Shown piece by piece: positions 1 through 6,569 of a stretch of 34,124 bases of DNA. The DNA comes from a virus. Both the position numbers and the translations under genes were made by a program. Location of the stretch: the IMG/VR virus record IMGVR_UViG_3300013104_000734, positions 1 through 34,124 of that record; one strand, given 5' to 3'. How positions within the stretch are numbered: the first letter of the stretch is position 1; each line of letters opens with the position of its first letter. The notes beneath the pieces were generated by a model, which searched no databases, was not told the DNA's origin, and worked only from the letters and a program-made list of their open reading frames with translations.

Positions 1-1185
1 ATGCGCTATCTCGACGTCTGCGCCGGTATCTCCGCAAGCACCATCGCGTGGAAGCCGCTCGGTTGGGAGGCCGCAGCCTACAGCGAGATCGAGGCCGCGC
101 CGCGCGCGATCCTCGCCCACCACTATCCCGACACGCCGCTGCACGGCGATTTCACCACCATCCGAGGCGATGAATATGGACCAATTGACCTTCTTGTCGG
201 GGGAACCCCCTGCCAGGACTTCTCCGTCGCCGGCCTCCGAAAGGGCTTGGATGGAGACCGTGGCAACCTCAGCCTTGAGTTTCTCCGCCTTGCTGATCGC
301 ACACGGCCCCGCTGGATCGTATGGGAGAACGTCCCCGGCGTCCTGTCGATCGATGGCGGACGGGCGTTTGGCTCCATCCTCGGGGGGGTGGGCGAACTCG
401 GGTATGGGTTCGCCTACAGAGTTCTGGACGCTCAGCACTTTGGAGTTCCCCAGCGCCGCCGTCGCGTCTTCGTTGTCGGATGTCTTGGAGATTGGCGACG
501 TGCCGGAGCGGTACTTTTTGAGCGCCACAGCTTGTCGGGGCATCCTGCGCCGCGCAGAGAAAAGGGGGAAGGTGTTGCCGGATGCCTTAGCCCGGGCGCT
601 CACCCGGGCGGCTTCAACGGACAGGATGCCTACGACAACAAGCTGATCGCGTTCGGCGGCAACAATTGCTCGGGCCCGGTTGACGTGGCGACTGCGCTGC
701 AATCGCATGGCGGTCCGCATGGCAGACAGGACTTCGCAAGCGAAACCTTCGTCGCTCACGCAATTCAGGCAGGCGCCCTGCGCGAAAATCCTGATGCCGG
801 GCCAGACGGCATCGGTGTGCAGGAAGGCTGCGCCTATACCTTGGAGGCTCGCGCGGAGGTGCAGGCAATCTGCTTCTCCGCCAAGGATCACGGCGCCGAC
901 GCGATGGAGGATTGCTCGCCGACCCTGCGAGCGGGCGGCTTCACGAACAGCCACGCAAACGCGGGAGTGATGCCGGCGGTGGCCTTCACCAAAACAGCCG
1001 CAGCGAGGTTCGCCAGATCAGCGGTGATGGCGGCATTGTCGGCGCCCTGGCAGCAGAGCCGGGAGCTCAGCAGCAGAACTATGTCGCTGCGGCCTCCGCC
1101 GTCCGCCGCCTCACCCCTCGCGAGTGCGAGCGCCTCCAAGGCTTCCCCGACGATTACACATTGGTCCCGTACCGCAAGGGCATGA
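1..1185 (+). CDS. dcm: DNA (cytosine-5) methyltransferase, frameshifted; N-terminal and target-recognition part
   Basis: C5-cytosine DNA methyltransferase, which transfers a methyl group from SAM to cytosine in a short DNA site; in phages it usually protects DNA from host restriction. Visible motifs: SAM-binding motif I near residues 4-10 (DVCAGIS), catalytic motif IV with the Pro-Cys-Gln nucleophile near residue 70 (GTPCQDFS), motif VI ENVPGVL near residues 110-116, and motif VIII QRRRRVF near residues 151-157. The middle would be the target recognition domain. After about residue 328 this frame turns into low-quality Ala/Ser/Arg sequence, while the missing motifs IX-X continue in the -1 frame (next entry). 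A single lost base near 985-992 explains this. The first base of the window is the A of the ATG, so the upstream signals are unseen. Family assignment is secure; whether an active enzyme is made is not. Confidence 0.9.
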   Translation: MRYLDVCAGISASTIAWKPLGWEAAAYSEIEAAPRAILAHHYPDTPLHGDFTTIRGDEYGPIDLLVGGTPCQDFSVAGLRKGLDGDRGNLSLEFLRLADRTRPRWIVWENVPGVLSIDGGRAFGSILGGVGELGYGFAYRVLDAQHFGVPQRRRRVFVVGCLGDWRRAGAVLFERHSLSGHPAPRREKGEGVAGCLSPGAHPGGFNGQDAYDNKLIAFGGNNCSGPVDVATALQSHGGPHGRQDFASETFVAHAIQAGALRENPDAGPDGIGVQEGCAYTLEARAEVQAICFSAKDHGADAMEDCSPTLRAGGFTNSHANAGVMPAVAFTKTAAARFARSAVMAALSAPWQQSRELSSRTMSLRPPPSAASPLASASASKASPTITHWSRTARA

Positions 1186-1304
1186 TGGCCGATGGCCCAC
1201 GCTACAAGGCGCTGGGCAACTCGATGGCCGTGCCGGTGATGCGGTGGATTGGGGAGCGGATTGCCGCGGTCGAAGCGCTCCAGGCGAAGGACTTGGCCGC
1301 ATGA
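988..1304 (+). pseudogene. dcm: C-terminal part of the cytosine-5 methyltransferase in the shifted frame
   Basis: This frame carries the expected end of a C5 methyltransferase: a stretch beginning QNSRSEVRQ, then RRLTPRECERLQGFPDDYT and the motif X helix YKALGNSMAVPV, ending at TGA 1302-1304. It joins the upstream frame if one C is restored in the ACCAAAAC stretch at 988-995 (giving ACC CAA AAC, Thr-Gln-Asn). No classical slippery heptamer lies in the correct phase, so a real frameshift or a sequencing/assembly error is more likely than programmed -1 frameshifting. With the two pieces joined, the enzyme would be about 434 residues with all motifs in order. Confidence 0.8.
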
Positions 1305-1347
1305 CCCCCTCCTGCATCCCCCTGAGAAGACGTGAAGGAGATATGGA

Positions 1348-1584
1348 ATGAACGACGAGCAGATAAAGCACATGACGCAGCGGTTCCTGATGTGGAGGCT
1401 GCCGGAGAACTTTCACCCGGACAACGGCATCAGCTTCAAGCCGACCTTCAACGATAGCCCGGAAGCTATGCGCATGCTCGGGCTGACCGAGCCGATGAAG
1501 TGCAATCCGACCGGGACGAACCTGTTCGACGCCACGCAGGCTGAAGCGATGGTGCGGCACATGATCGAGGAGCTACCGTCGTGA
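1348..1584 (+). CDS. conserved-looking phage hypothetical protein (78 aa)
   Basis: Small acidic soluble protein of unknown function. It starts at ATG 1348 behind the strong ribosome site AAGGAG (about 1332-1337). The C-terminal half (GTNLFDATQAEAMVRHMIEEL) recalls a short protein often seen among the accessory genes of alphaproteobacterial phages; that is from memory and not searched here. No metal-binding or catalytic motif is apparent. Its stop overlaps the GTG of the next gene by 4 bp (GTGA), so the two are probably translationally coupled. Confidence 0.75.
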   Translation: MNDEQIKHMTQRFLMWRLPENFHPDNGISFKPTFNDSPEAMRMLGLTEPMKCNPTGTNLFDATQAEAMVRHMIEELPS

Positions 1585-1787
1585 CGGCGGCAGACAAAGA
1601 GACGATCTGGGCGCGCTCCTCCTATGAGGGCCGGTCCGGCGGCTGGGCCGATGGGCGCCTCGGTCAGGCCTACGACATCGTTTGGGAAATCAAGCAAGAT
1701 AAGCCCGAGTGGAAGGCTGAGGTGGAGCGCCTGCTCGGCGACATCGAAGCCCTGGATCGAGACATGCAGAAGGAGGCTGCGGCGTGA
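1581..1787 (+). CDS. hypothetical protein (68 aa)
   Basis: Short charged, mainly helical protein. It starts with GTG 1581, overlapping the previous stop (GTGA), and ends by overlapping the next gene's GTG in the same way. Residues 30-64 are rich in Glu, Asp and Lys with spaced hydrophobics (EIKQDKPEWKAEVERLLGDI), which suggests a short coiled coil or amphipathic helix. No known domain recognised. The evidence that it is real is the tight coupling on both sides and its protein-like composition. Confidence 0.65.
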   Translation: MTAADKETIWARSSYEGRSGGWADGRLGQAYDIVWEIKQDKPEWKAEVERLLGDIEALDRDMQKEAAA

Positions 1788-2143
1788 CCGCGCGTTCGTC
1801 CGCATCGTTCGCCATCGGCGGCGTGGAACCGAAATTCGCCTGCATTACTTGCGGCTGCGAGGTGGGCGGCATATTCCCGCTGGAGGTGCGTGGGCAGTGC
1901 TGCAAATGCGCTGGCGAGCATCTGGAGTGGGAATGCGGTTATTGCATCGAATGCGGCGAACCGCGCGAGTACGACCCCTGCGACGATGATGTGGGCCTGT
2001 TTACCGGCTACCATGCCGACGAGCCTATCGGGAGGCTCGCAAGCACCATGAACGGCAATGCCGCGGTCGCCAATGCCAGCCGCGACAATCGGCAAGCCTG
2101 GGATAATTGGGTCGCCTTCTGCGAGTCCAATGGACACCCCTAG
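1784..2143 (+). CDS. small cysteine-rich, zinc-ribbon-like hypothetical protein (119 aa)
   Basis: Starts with GTG 1784, overlapping the upstream stop by 4 bp. The first half carries clustered cysteines: CITCGC near residues 20-25, CCKC near 39-42 and CGYCIECGE near 51-59. This spacing suggests one or two structural zinc sites. The remainder is acidic and has no motif I recognise. It is the third gene of a GTGA-coupled run of short genes, so it is probably co-expressed with 1348-1787. Function unknown; a zinc-ribbon nucleic-acid or protein binder is only a guess. Confidence 0.6.
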   Translation: MTARSSASFAIGGVEPKFACITCGCEVGGIFPLEVRGQCCKCAGEHLEWECGYCIECGEPREYDPCDDDVGLFTGYHADEPIGRLASTMNGNAAVANASRDNRQAWDNWVAFCESNGHP

Positions 2144-2187
2144 TCCCCGCCTAACCCCACCTCTCCCCTGGGTTTTTAAGGAGAAAG

Positions 2188-2733
2188 ATGATGGCTGGAA
2201 ACGCTCTGGCATTTGAGTTCGTGACGGACAGCGCCGAGCCTGCGGTCGTCAAGGACGCGCTCATTTCGCCATGCGGGCTCTATCGCTACTGGTTGACGCG
2301 GGTCTGGAATCCGGGCGCGCGCAAGCTGCCGATCATCATGCTGAATCCATCCACAGCCGATGCGGCGATCGATGATCCCACGATCGGGCGCTGCATGTCG
2401 TTCGCACGTAGGGAAGGGTTCGGCGGCATCCGTGTCGTCAACCTCTTCTCGTTCCGCGCCACATCTCCAGATGACATGAAGGCTGCTGACGATCCGATCG
2501 GGCCCGATGGATCGGCGCATATCGAGGACGTGCTGCGGGTATCCGTCGCGGCAGGGATTCCCGTGCTTTGTGCATGGGGCGCGCATGGCGGCTATGGTAA
2601 TCGAGACAAGGCCGTCTTGCTCTCGGCCGAGGGCTGGGGCGCGGACATGGTTTGCCTCGGCACGACAAAGGAAGGCCACCCGCGCCACCCGCTCTACGTC
2701 AGGGGCGATCAGCCATTTGAACCGTTTGCCTAG
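2188..2733 (+). CDS. DUF1643 family protein
   Basis: Matches DUF1643 as I know it: an N-terminal YRYWLTRVW segment, the hallmark IIMLNPSTADAAIDDPTI (residues about 50-67), then RCMSFARREGFGGIRVVNLFSFRAT and a C-terminal HPRHPLYV. The reaction is unknown. The family is common in phages and mobile elements and is a compact alpha/beta domain. It starts at ATG 2188 with AAGGAG at 2178-2183; a second in-frame ATG follows directly at 2191. It is separated from the preceding coupled trio by about 45 bp of C-rich sequence. Confidence 0.85.
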   Translation: MMAGNALAFEFVTDSAEPAVVKDALISPCGLYRYWLTRVWNPGARKLPIIMLNPSTADAAIDDPTIGRCMSFARREGFGGIRVVNLFSFRATSPDDMKAADDPIGPDGSAHIEDVLRVSVAAGIPVLCAWGAHGGYGNRDKAVLLSAEGWGADMVCLGTTKEGHPRHPLYVRGDQPFEPFA

Positions 2734-2792
2734 CCCATCCCCATACGAAGGTGTCTGGTGCAGGGAAGAGGGAATTGAGATAGGAGGGTGGT

Positions 2793-2981
2793 ATGGACGG
2801 AAAACCTGATTTTGTCCCGACGCATAAGTTGCCGACATGGCTTTCCAGCGAAGATGTGCTGCAGGCGATCCGTGAGTTGGCTGACCAAGGCGCCGATAAG
2901 GCCGTGTGCTGGGACATGACACAAGCAATCTATAAATTGGTCAACGCCACTGCTGACCCGCAACCACTACCAGACCGATAG
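2793..2981 (+). CDS. hypothetical protein (62 aa)
   Basis: Short ORF starting at ATG 2793 behind a good ribosome site (TAGGAGGG, about 2781-2788). Helical protein with WLSSEDVLQAIRELADQGADKA in the middle and a loose C-terminus. No family recognised. It is the last clear gene of the left plus-strand block, facing the minus-strand lysis genes. Confidence 0.6.
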   Translation: MDGKPDFVPTHKLPTWLSSEDVLQAIRELADQGADKAVCWDMTQAIYKLVNATADPQPLPDR

Positions 2982-3080
2982 AGAGGGGTGAGCTACTTGC
3001 TTTGGAGCTTTATCCGGCTCTACTCGCTTCGCTCACAAAGCTGCTTCGCATCTTCGCCCTAACGGGTTACGATCCGGGCT

Positions 3081-3260
3081 ATGGCAAAACGACCCAACTG
3101 CATCCCTGACTATGGCGCTCCACGGCGCACAATCACGACAGGCGAGGCACTGCGTTCAGGATTCCCAATCGGCACGGAGGTTACAGCTTCCGTCACCACG
3201 GAGGATCTGATGGCAAGCGGCCCAATGTGGTTATTCAGGCCTAGCGGGCGATCGCGCTAA
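3081..3260 (+). CDS. possible small protein (59 aa)
   Basis: A 59-codon ORF from ATG 3081 to TAA 3258-3260 fills the gap between the plus-strand block and the convergent lysis genes. It starts MAKRPNCIPDYGAPRRTITT and ends PMWLFRPSGRSR. The composition is protein-like, but there is no convincing ribosome site (the sequence just upstream is GATCCGGGCT), and the last 20 bp overlap the end of the Rz-like gene on the other strand. No family recognised. The rest of the gap (2982-3080) shows no clear terminator or promoter. Confidence 0.35.
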   Translation: MAKRPNCIPDYGAPRRTITTGEALRSGFPIGTEVTASVTTEDLMASGPMWLFRPSGRSR

Positions 3261-3813
3261 CCGATCGATACCAATCCTGCCAGCCTTGGGCCTTCACGGT
3301 GTTTTCGGTGCAGATTTCGAGGTCTGGAATAGAAACGATGGCGTTCTGACCGGTTCCATCAACTGCGCCGGCGGTGTTGGCAGCTTGGGATAGACCACTT
3401 GCGCCGGCATTACCGGGAGAGGCTTGGGCATGTGTGCGCAGCCAGCCAGCAAGAGCGGCGCGAGCATCAACGAGATTAGCGGATAGCGCATCGGTTTCAG
3501 CCTTTCGGGTCTTTTCGTCGGCGGTCTGGACATCAAGGACATGCTGCTTGTTGTCGGCCGCAGCCTTGGCGCTGGCGGCCTTCATGTCGTCCACGGTCTT
3601 TTGGAGCGTGGTGATCTGCGCCTGGTCTTTCTCACGCTGACGGTTTTCCGCCCACGGTGCGCGCCAGATGGTCAGGGCAATCACAAAGACCGCGCCGACC
3701 ACGACAAGCGTCTGCCAGTGCTTCCGGCACCATAACCATATGTGTACGAGCGCGCCGGAGCCCGGAACGACCGCATTGGCGGCGGTTTCCTCAATGCTGG
3801 TAATCAGGCCCAT
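3241..3813 (-). CDS. Rz: Rz-like inner-membrane spanin
   Basis: Inner-membrane spanin subunit, which with its outer-membrane partner fuses the two membranes in the last step of gram-negative lysis. The N-terminal domain has one transmembrane helix (TLVVVGAVFVIALTIW, about residues 36-51), followed by a charged periplasmic coiled coil (ENRQREKDQAQITTLQKTVD onward), the classical Rz layout. I place the start at ATG 3813 because GAGGAG lies 7 nt upstream of it; a GTG at 3828 and an ATG at 3819 are in frame but have no properly spaced ribosome site. An o-spanin gene lies entirely inside it in another frame. It is the last gene of the late operon. Confidence 0.75.
   Translation of the reverse strand: MGLITSIEETAANAVVPGSGALVHIWLWCRKHWQTLVVVGAVFVIALTIWRAPWAENRQREKDQAQITTLQKTVDDMKAASAKAAADNKQHVLDVQTADEKTRKAETDALSANLVDARAALAGWLRTHAQASPGNAGASGLSQAANTAGAVDGTGQNAIVSIPDLEICTENTVKAQGWQDWYRSVSAIAR
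3294..3491 (-). CDS. Rz1: Rz1-like outer-membrane lipoprotein spanin, nested in Rz
   Basis: Outer-membrane spanin lipoprotein, fully embedded in the Rz-like gene in a different frame. From ATG 3491 it reads MRYPLISLMLAPLLLAGCAHMPKP: a short signal peptide, the lipobox LAGC with the acylated Cys at residue 18, and a short proline-rich mature part (PKPLPVMPAQVVYPKLPTPP), which is the signature of Rz1 proteins. The ORF is open further upstream, but a start before the signal peptide would bury the lipobox. The mature protein of about 48 residues fits the family. It should pair with the Rz-like protein across the periplasm. Confidence 0.8.
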   Translation of the reverse strand: MRYPLISLMLAPLLLAGCAHMPKPLPVMPAQVVYPKLPTPPAQLMEPVRTPSFLFQTSKSAPKTP

Positions 3814-4015
3814 CGCCATGCTCCTCACAATGCGGGGCTTGGGGCGTCATCGCCATTGCCACGGTCAGGCCGAACCCGACGTAGGACCATGGGGCCGGAA
3901 GGACGGCCAGCGGGATCATGCCGCCCGTGATCGTGAAATAGGTGCTACGTTCAGACAGGCGCGCTTTGATGAACGCAAACGACCGAACGATGTAGGGGAA
4001 GGGATTGAGCTTCAT
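3791..4015 (-). CDS. small membrane protein, candidate holin (74 aa)
   Basis: Starts at ATG 4015 with AGGTGA nearby, overlapping the end of the endolysin gene by 4 bp, and its end overlaps the start of the Rz-like gene. The middle (GGMIPLAVLPAPWSYVGFGLTVAMAMT, residues about 31-57) is one hydrophobic segment; the N-terminus is basic and the C-terminus His/Glu-rich. Position between endolysin and spanins suggests a lysis role such as holin or antiholin, but I recognise no holin family and the 42- and 97-residue membrane proteins at 6142-6560 are rival candidates. Confidence 0.6.
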   Translation of the reverse strand: MKLNPFPYIVRSFAFIKARLSERSTYFTITGGMIPLAVLPAPWSYVGFGLTVAMAMTPQAPHCEEHGDGPDYQH

Positions 4016-4587
4016 GGATTCACCTGATCGTACTGAGTGAGGTTGTTGGTCGCGATGATGCTATGGAGTGCGGCGGCGTAGTTCGGCGCCGTCGCGTAGT
4101 GTGCGGCCATCAGATCCACGTATCGGCCCACGTCGGGCAGAGCGGCCATTGCGGGAGCGTAGATGGGGGACGTGGCGATCAGCTTGCCGTGCGCGTCAAA
4201 GAATACGTCCGGACTGTCGAAATCCTTGAACCAGCGCTGGCAATGGACGACTTGGCCCTGATAATTCTCATGGGTCCAGCAGAGTGTCGCGGGCTCTAGC
4301 GGTGTGCCGGGGACATAGGGGAACACAGCGTTCTTGACCTTCGCTGTTACGCCGCCATAGTTGAATTTCCCCGTGACGGATTTGCCCCAATTGCTCTCAT
4401 CGGCCCATTGGGCGAGGCTGGCAGATGCGGGAACGCGCCACTTAAGTTGCTCGGCCTGTGCAGACGCGATGATGGCCGCTGGAAAGCGCGAGTTGCTGCT
4501 GATGGTCGGAGCTGGCGGAACCGGGGCAGGCGCGGGAGGGCTCTTGCTGCCGTTTAGCCAAGACAGCGCGCCCATGAACAGGGTCAT
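4012..4587 (-). CDS. endolysin, glucosaminidase-like peptidoglycan hydrolase
   Basis: Probable endolysin that cuts glycan strands of peptidoglycan. The stretch ASLAQWADESNWGKSVTGKF followed by NYGGVTA (residues about 55-81) matches the FlgJ/glucosaminidase pattern (ALAQAxxETGWG...NxxGI/KA) with the catalytic Glu in DESNWG, and the C-terminal AALHSIIATNNLTQYD fits the family's end. A proline-rich linker near residues 17-27 follows a short N-terminal segment that is too weak to call a signal peptide or signal-anchor, so export probably needs a holin. Start ATG 4587 has AAGGAAA 6 nt upstream. It heads a lysis block with the membrane protein at 3791-4015 and Rz/Rz1. Confidence 0.75.
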   Translation of the reverse strand: MTLFMGALSWLNGSKSPPAPAPVPPAPTISSNSRFPAAIIASAQAEQLKWRVPASASLAQWADESNWGKSVTGKFNYGGVTAKVKNAVFPYVPGTPLEPATLCWTHENYQGQVVHCQRWFKDFDSPDVFFDAHGKLIATSPIYAPAMAALPDVGRYVDLMAAHYATAPNYAAALHSIIATNNLTQYDQVNP

Positions 4588-4628
4588 GGTATTTCCTTGC
4601 TATGGGAATTAGATTGTGCTAGCGGAGG

Positions 4629-4705
4629 GGTTCGCTGTGGGGCCGCCGGGAAAAGACGGCTGTATTGCTCTGATCAAGCGGGGTGCCGTAGCCCCGCAGC
4701 GAACC
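4629..4705 (-). ncRNA. structured element upstream of the endolysin gene (possible RNA)
   Basis: The gap between the 66-aa gene and the endolysin gene folds as one unit. Arms 4629-4643 and 4691-4705 are complementary over 15 positions with one G/T pair. Inside, 4656-4660 pairs with 4685-4689. A competing 6-bp GC hairpin, 4678-4683 with 4692-4697, uses part of the right outer arm, so the two folds exclude each other. The right arm runs directly into the stop codon of the upstream gene; the left arm ends about 40 nt before the endolysin start. No T-run follows, so it is not a plain terminator. Role as leader, switch or processed RNA is inference. Confidence 0.4.
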
Positions 4706-4905
4706 TAATCGTTAATCACGCTATTCGGCGCTATCCCGGCTTCCTGCCGGCAGATATCGATGATCCGCATCCAGTGTGCGGGGTAATTCTCGTCACCGGA
4801 TTTGATCAGATCCAACTCACGGACGATCAATTCAACGGCAACGGCTTTACGATCCCCAAGGCTATAGAAGCTGGGATCGAGCGATAGGGCTTCGGTGAGT
4901 TTCAT
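4705..4905 (-). CDS. hypothetical protein (66 aa)
   Basis: Starts at ATG 4905, overlapping the stop of the phosphoesterase gene (ATGA), so it is probably translated with it. Small acidic, helical protein: KAVAVELIVRELDLIKSGDE then HWMRIIDICRQEAGI. No domain recognised. Its stop codon abuts the structured element that precedes the endolysin. Confidence 0.6.
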   Translation of the reverse strand: MKLTEALSLDPSFYSLGDRKAVAVELIVRELDLIKSGDENYPAHWMRIIDICRQEAGIAPNSVIND

Positions 4906-6065
4906 GCGGCCAACATTTCCGGCACGATCGTATTGACCGCGACCTGTCCATATTCAGCGTGGTAGGAGATGGCCTTGACCTGGCGCTCGCTCACCCATCC
5001 GCCACGGGCGGCATAGGCGTCTCTGGCTGCCAAGGTGGCGTGCTGCGTAACAACCATGCCGCTATGCTCCTTCACCTCTTCATGATGGCGGTGTCCGGTG
5101 TGGCAATAGCGCTTCGTGGTAGCGCCCCAGATCGTAGGGAACTGCGCGGCGAACAGCATAGGTAGCTGGTCGTTCTTCATCTTGTGGCCATGGTGGAAGG
5201 CCAGCATAACCTTGCCGTGCTGGTAGACGTAGAACGGCAATTCGCTGTCGTTGACGCTCAGACGCGGCTCATTCTCATAGAGCGCTGCGAACATCTGCCG
5301 GAGCCACACGGACGAACTCTCGTCGTGGTTGCCCTCGCATATCAGCAAGTGGACCGTGGGATGGGCGGTAAGCGCCAGATCGACCACGCGGCGGATGATC
5401 CGGATCGCGACGGATACAACCTTGGAGAAGCGGCTATCCGCGTCAAGGACATGGCCGTGTTCAGGCGTGACGGGCTTCAGCCCATCGAAATGGAGAAAGT
5501 CGCCTTGGACGTTGACGATCCCGACGCCCGCTGACGGAGCGGAGGCCACCATAGCCGAGAAGCAGCCGAGCAAGGTTTGTTCGGCGATGTCCAGATCCCA
5601 ATCAGCCCCACCCTCCTTGCGCCACGCCAGCATACCGACATGGCTGTCGGTCAGGGTGTAGAGGTTCGCCAGATCGAGGCTGACGGACTTAGGCGCGTCA
5701 ATTGGTGCGACCCGTGGCAGATCGGCAGCCATGGCCGCGAACGCCTCGCGCATCGCCTCCGCGCGCTGTAGATCATCCAGCTTTGTCTTGACCCACTGCC
5801 CGCGCTGGTTGCCATCGGCATCGTAATAGGTCGAGACGCCCTTGATGACGTAGGGGTCGAAACCGTCACGGGCCGGGCCATAGCCCTCGCCGCCCGTCTC
5901 GAATGTGTTGGCCTCACCCCGGCTTTCCAGGTAGCGGATCAATCTCCGAAGGCGGGATCGGTGCCAGCCAAGCTCCTTTGCTGCGGCGGTCTTGTCGCCA
6001 TGACTACGGGCAAGCGCCTCTAGCGCCCGCCGACATTCGTCGGGGGTGTATGGTTCGGCTGGCAA
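4902..6065 (-). CDS. HTH-containing calcineurin-like metallophosphoesterase
   Basis: Two-part protein of about 387 residues. The N-terminus (residues about 23-46, DKTAAAKELGWHRSRLRRLI) is a helix-turn-helix-like segment. The rest is a calcineurin-like phosphoesterase with all metal-binding blocks in order: TDSHVG (about 139-144), GDFLHFDG (188-195), GNHDE (245-249), HHGHK (291-295) and HTGHRHH (322-328). It probably hydrolyses phosphodiesters with two metal ions; the substrate is unknown. I place the start at TTG 6065 because a perfect AGGAGG lies 6 nt before it; an upstream TTG at 6128 has no such site. Related proteins occur in phages. Here it sits late in the virion operon, just before lysis genes. 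Confidence 0.8.
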   Translation of the reverse strand: MPAEPYTPDECRRALEALARSHGDKTAAAKELGWHRSRLRRLIRYLESRGEANTFETGGEGYGPARDGFDPYVIKGVSTYYDADGNQRGQWVKTKLDDLQRAEAMREAFAAMAADLPRVAPIDAPKSVSLDLANLYTLTDSHVGMLAWRKEGGADWDLDIAEQTLLGCFSAMVASAPSAGVGIVNVQGDFLHFDGLKPVTPEHGHVLDADSRFSKVVSVAIRIIRRVVDLALTAHPTVHLLICEGNHDESSSVWLRQMFAALYENEPRLSVNDSELPFYVYQHGKVMLAFHHGHKMKNDQLPMLFAAQFPTIWGATTKRYCHTGHRHHEEVKEHSGMVVTQHATLAARDAYAARGGWVSERQVKAISYHAEYGQVAVNTIVPEMLAA

Positions 6066-6141
6066 ATGCCGCCTCCTGTGGCTGTTGTCCGGAAAGTGCC
6101 CACAAATTTCGGACACGATGGAACGCAAAGCTACTTACGAA

Positions 6142-6435
6142 TCAGGCGTTTCGTTCGAGCGGAAATTCATCGCCCAAGATGATCGCGGCTTGCCTTAGAT
6201 TATGGTCCAGCGGGTCTTTCGCATGCAGCCCTGTCGCCACGAACCCGAAGGCAAGCCATAGCTTCCGGTATTTCTCCTCCAGCTCATCAATGCGCGCCTC
6301 AAGGCCAGTCACGCGGGAGCGAGAGTGTTTCATTATCCAGGCAATTCCCTTGCCAATGCCGAAGAGAATTGTAGATCCCACGGTCAGGGCCGCAGCGATA
6401 CCGGGCCAGTCTGTGACGGCGGCATGGTCGCTCAC
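6142..6435 (-). CDS. small membrane protein with coiled coil (97 aa)
   Basis: Starts with GTG 6435, overlapping the stop of the 42-aa gene (GTGA). One transmembrane segment near residues 12-34 (GIAAALTVGSTILFGIGKGI), then a charged helix with heptad character (VTGLEARIDELEEKYRKLW), then a soluble tail. This layout, small size and location next to another tiny membrane protein suggest a lysis or membrane-remodelling role, for instance a holin-like pair, but no family is recognised. Confidence 0.6.
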   Translation of the reverse strand: MSDHAAVTDWPGIAAALTVGSTILFGIGKGIAWIMKHSRSRVTGLEARIDELEEKYRKLWLAFGFVATGLHAKDPLDHNLRQAAIILGDEFPLERNA

Positions 6436-6560
6436 GCCAGTTCACCCGTCAGGGCATATGGCAGCCAATATAGGATCAACCCATAGACAAGGGTTATCAG
6501 CGCCACGCCTATCGTGATCCGTGCCCATGGACTCGAAAGGATGGAATTGTGGATTCCCAT
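6432..6560 (-). CDS. tiny membrane protein (42 aa)
   Basis: A 42-codon gene from ATG 6560 to TGA 6432-6434. AGGAAG lies about 4 nt before the ATG and the stop overlaps the next gene's GTG (GTGA). It reads MGIHNSILSSPWARITIGVA and continues hydrophobic to LPYALTGELA: one transmembrane helix over about residues 14-36. The spacing of 9 bp after the spike gene and the coupling to the 97-aa membrane protein support it. Function unknown; one half of a two-component holin is a possibility. Confidence 0.6.
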   Translation of the reverse strand: MGIHNSILSSPWARITIGVALITLVYGLILYWLPYALTGELA

Positions 6561-6569
6561 GGCGCTTCC

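Noticed and set aside
983-996. Programmed -1 frameshift in the methyltransferase
   Set aside because: No X-XXY-YYZ heptamer in the right phase and no obvious downstream stem; a simple one-base loss explains the data better.
1624-1989. 121-codon plus-strand ORF
   Set aside because: Out-of-frame shadow of the coupled genes at 1581 and 1784; Arg-rich.
4629-4705. tRNA gene
   Set aside because: GGTTCG resembles a T-arm but the outer stem is 15 bp and there is no cloverleaf, anticodon arm or CCA-type end.
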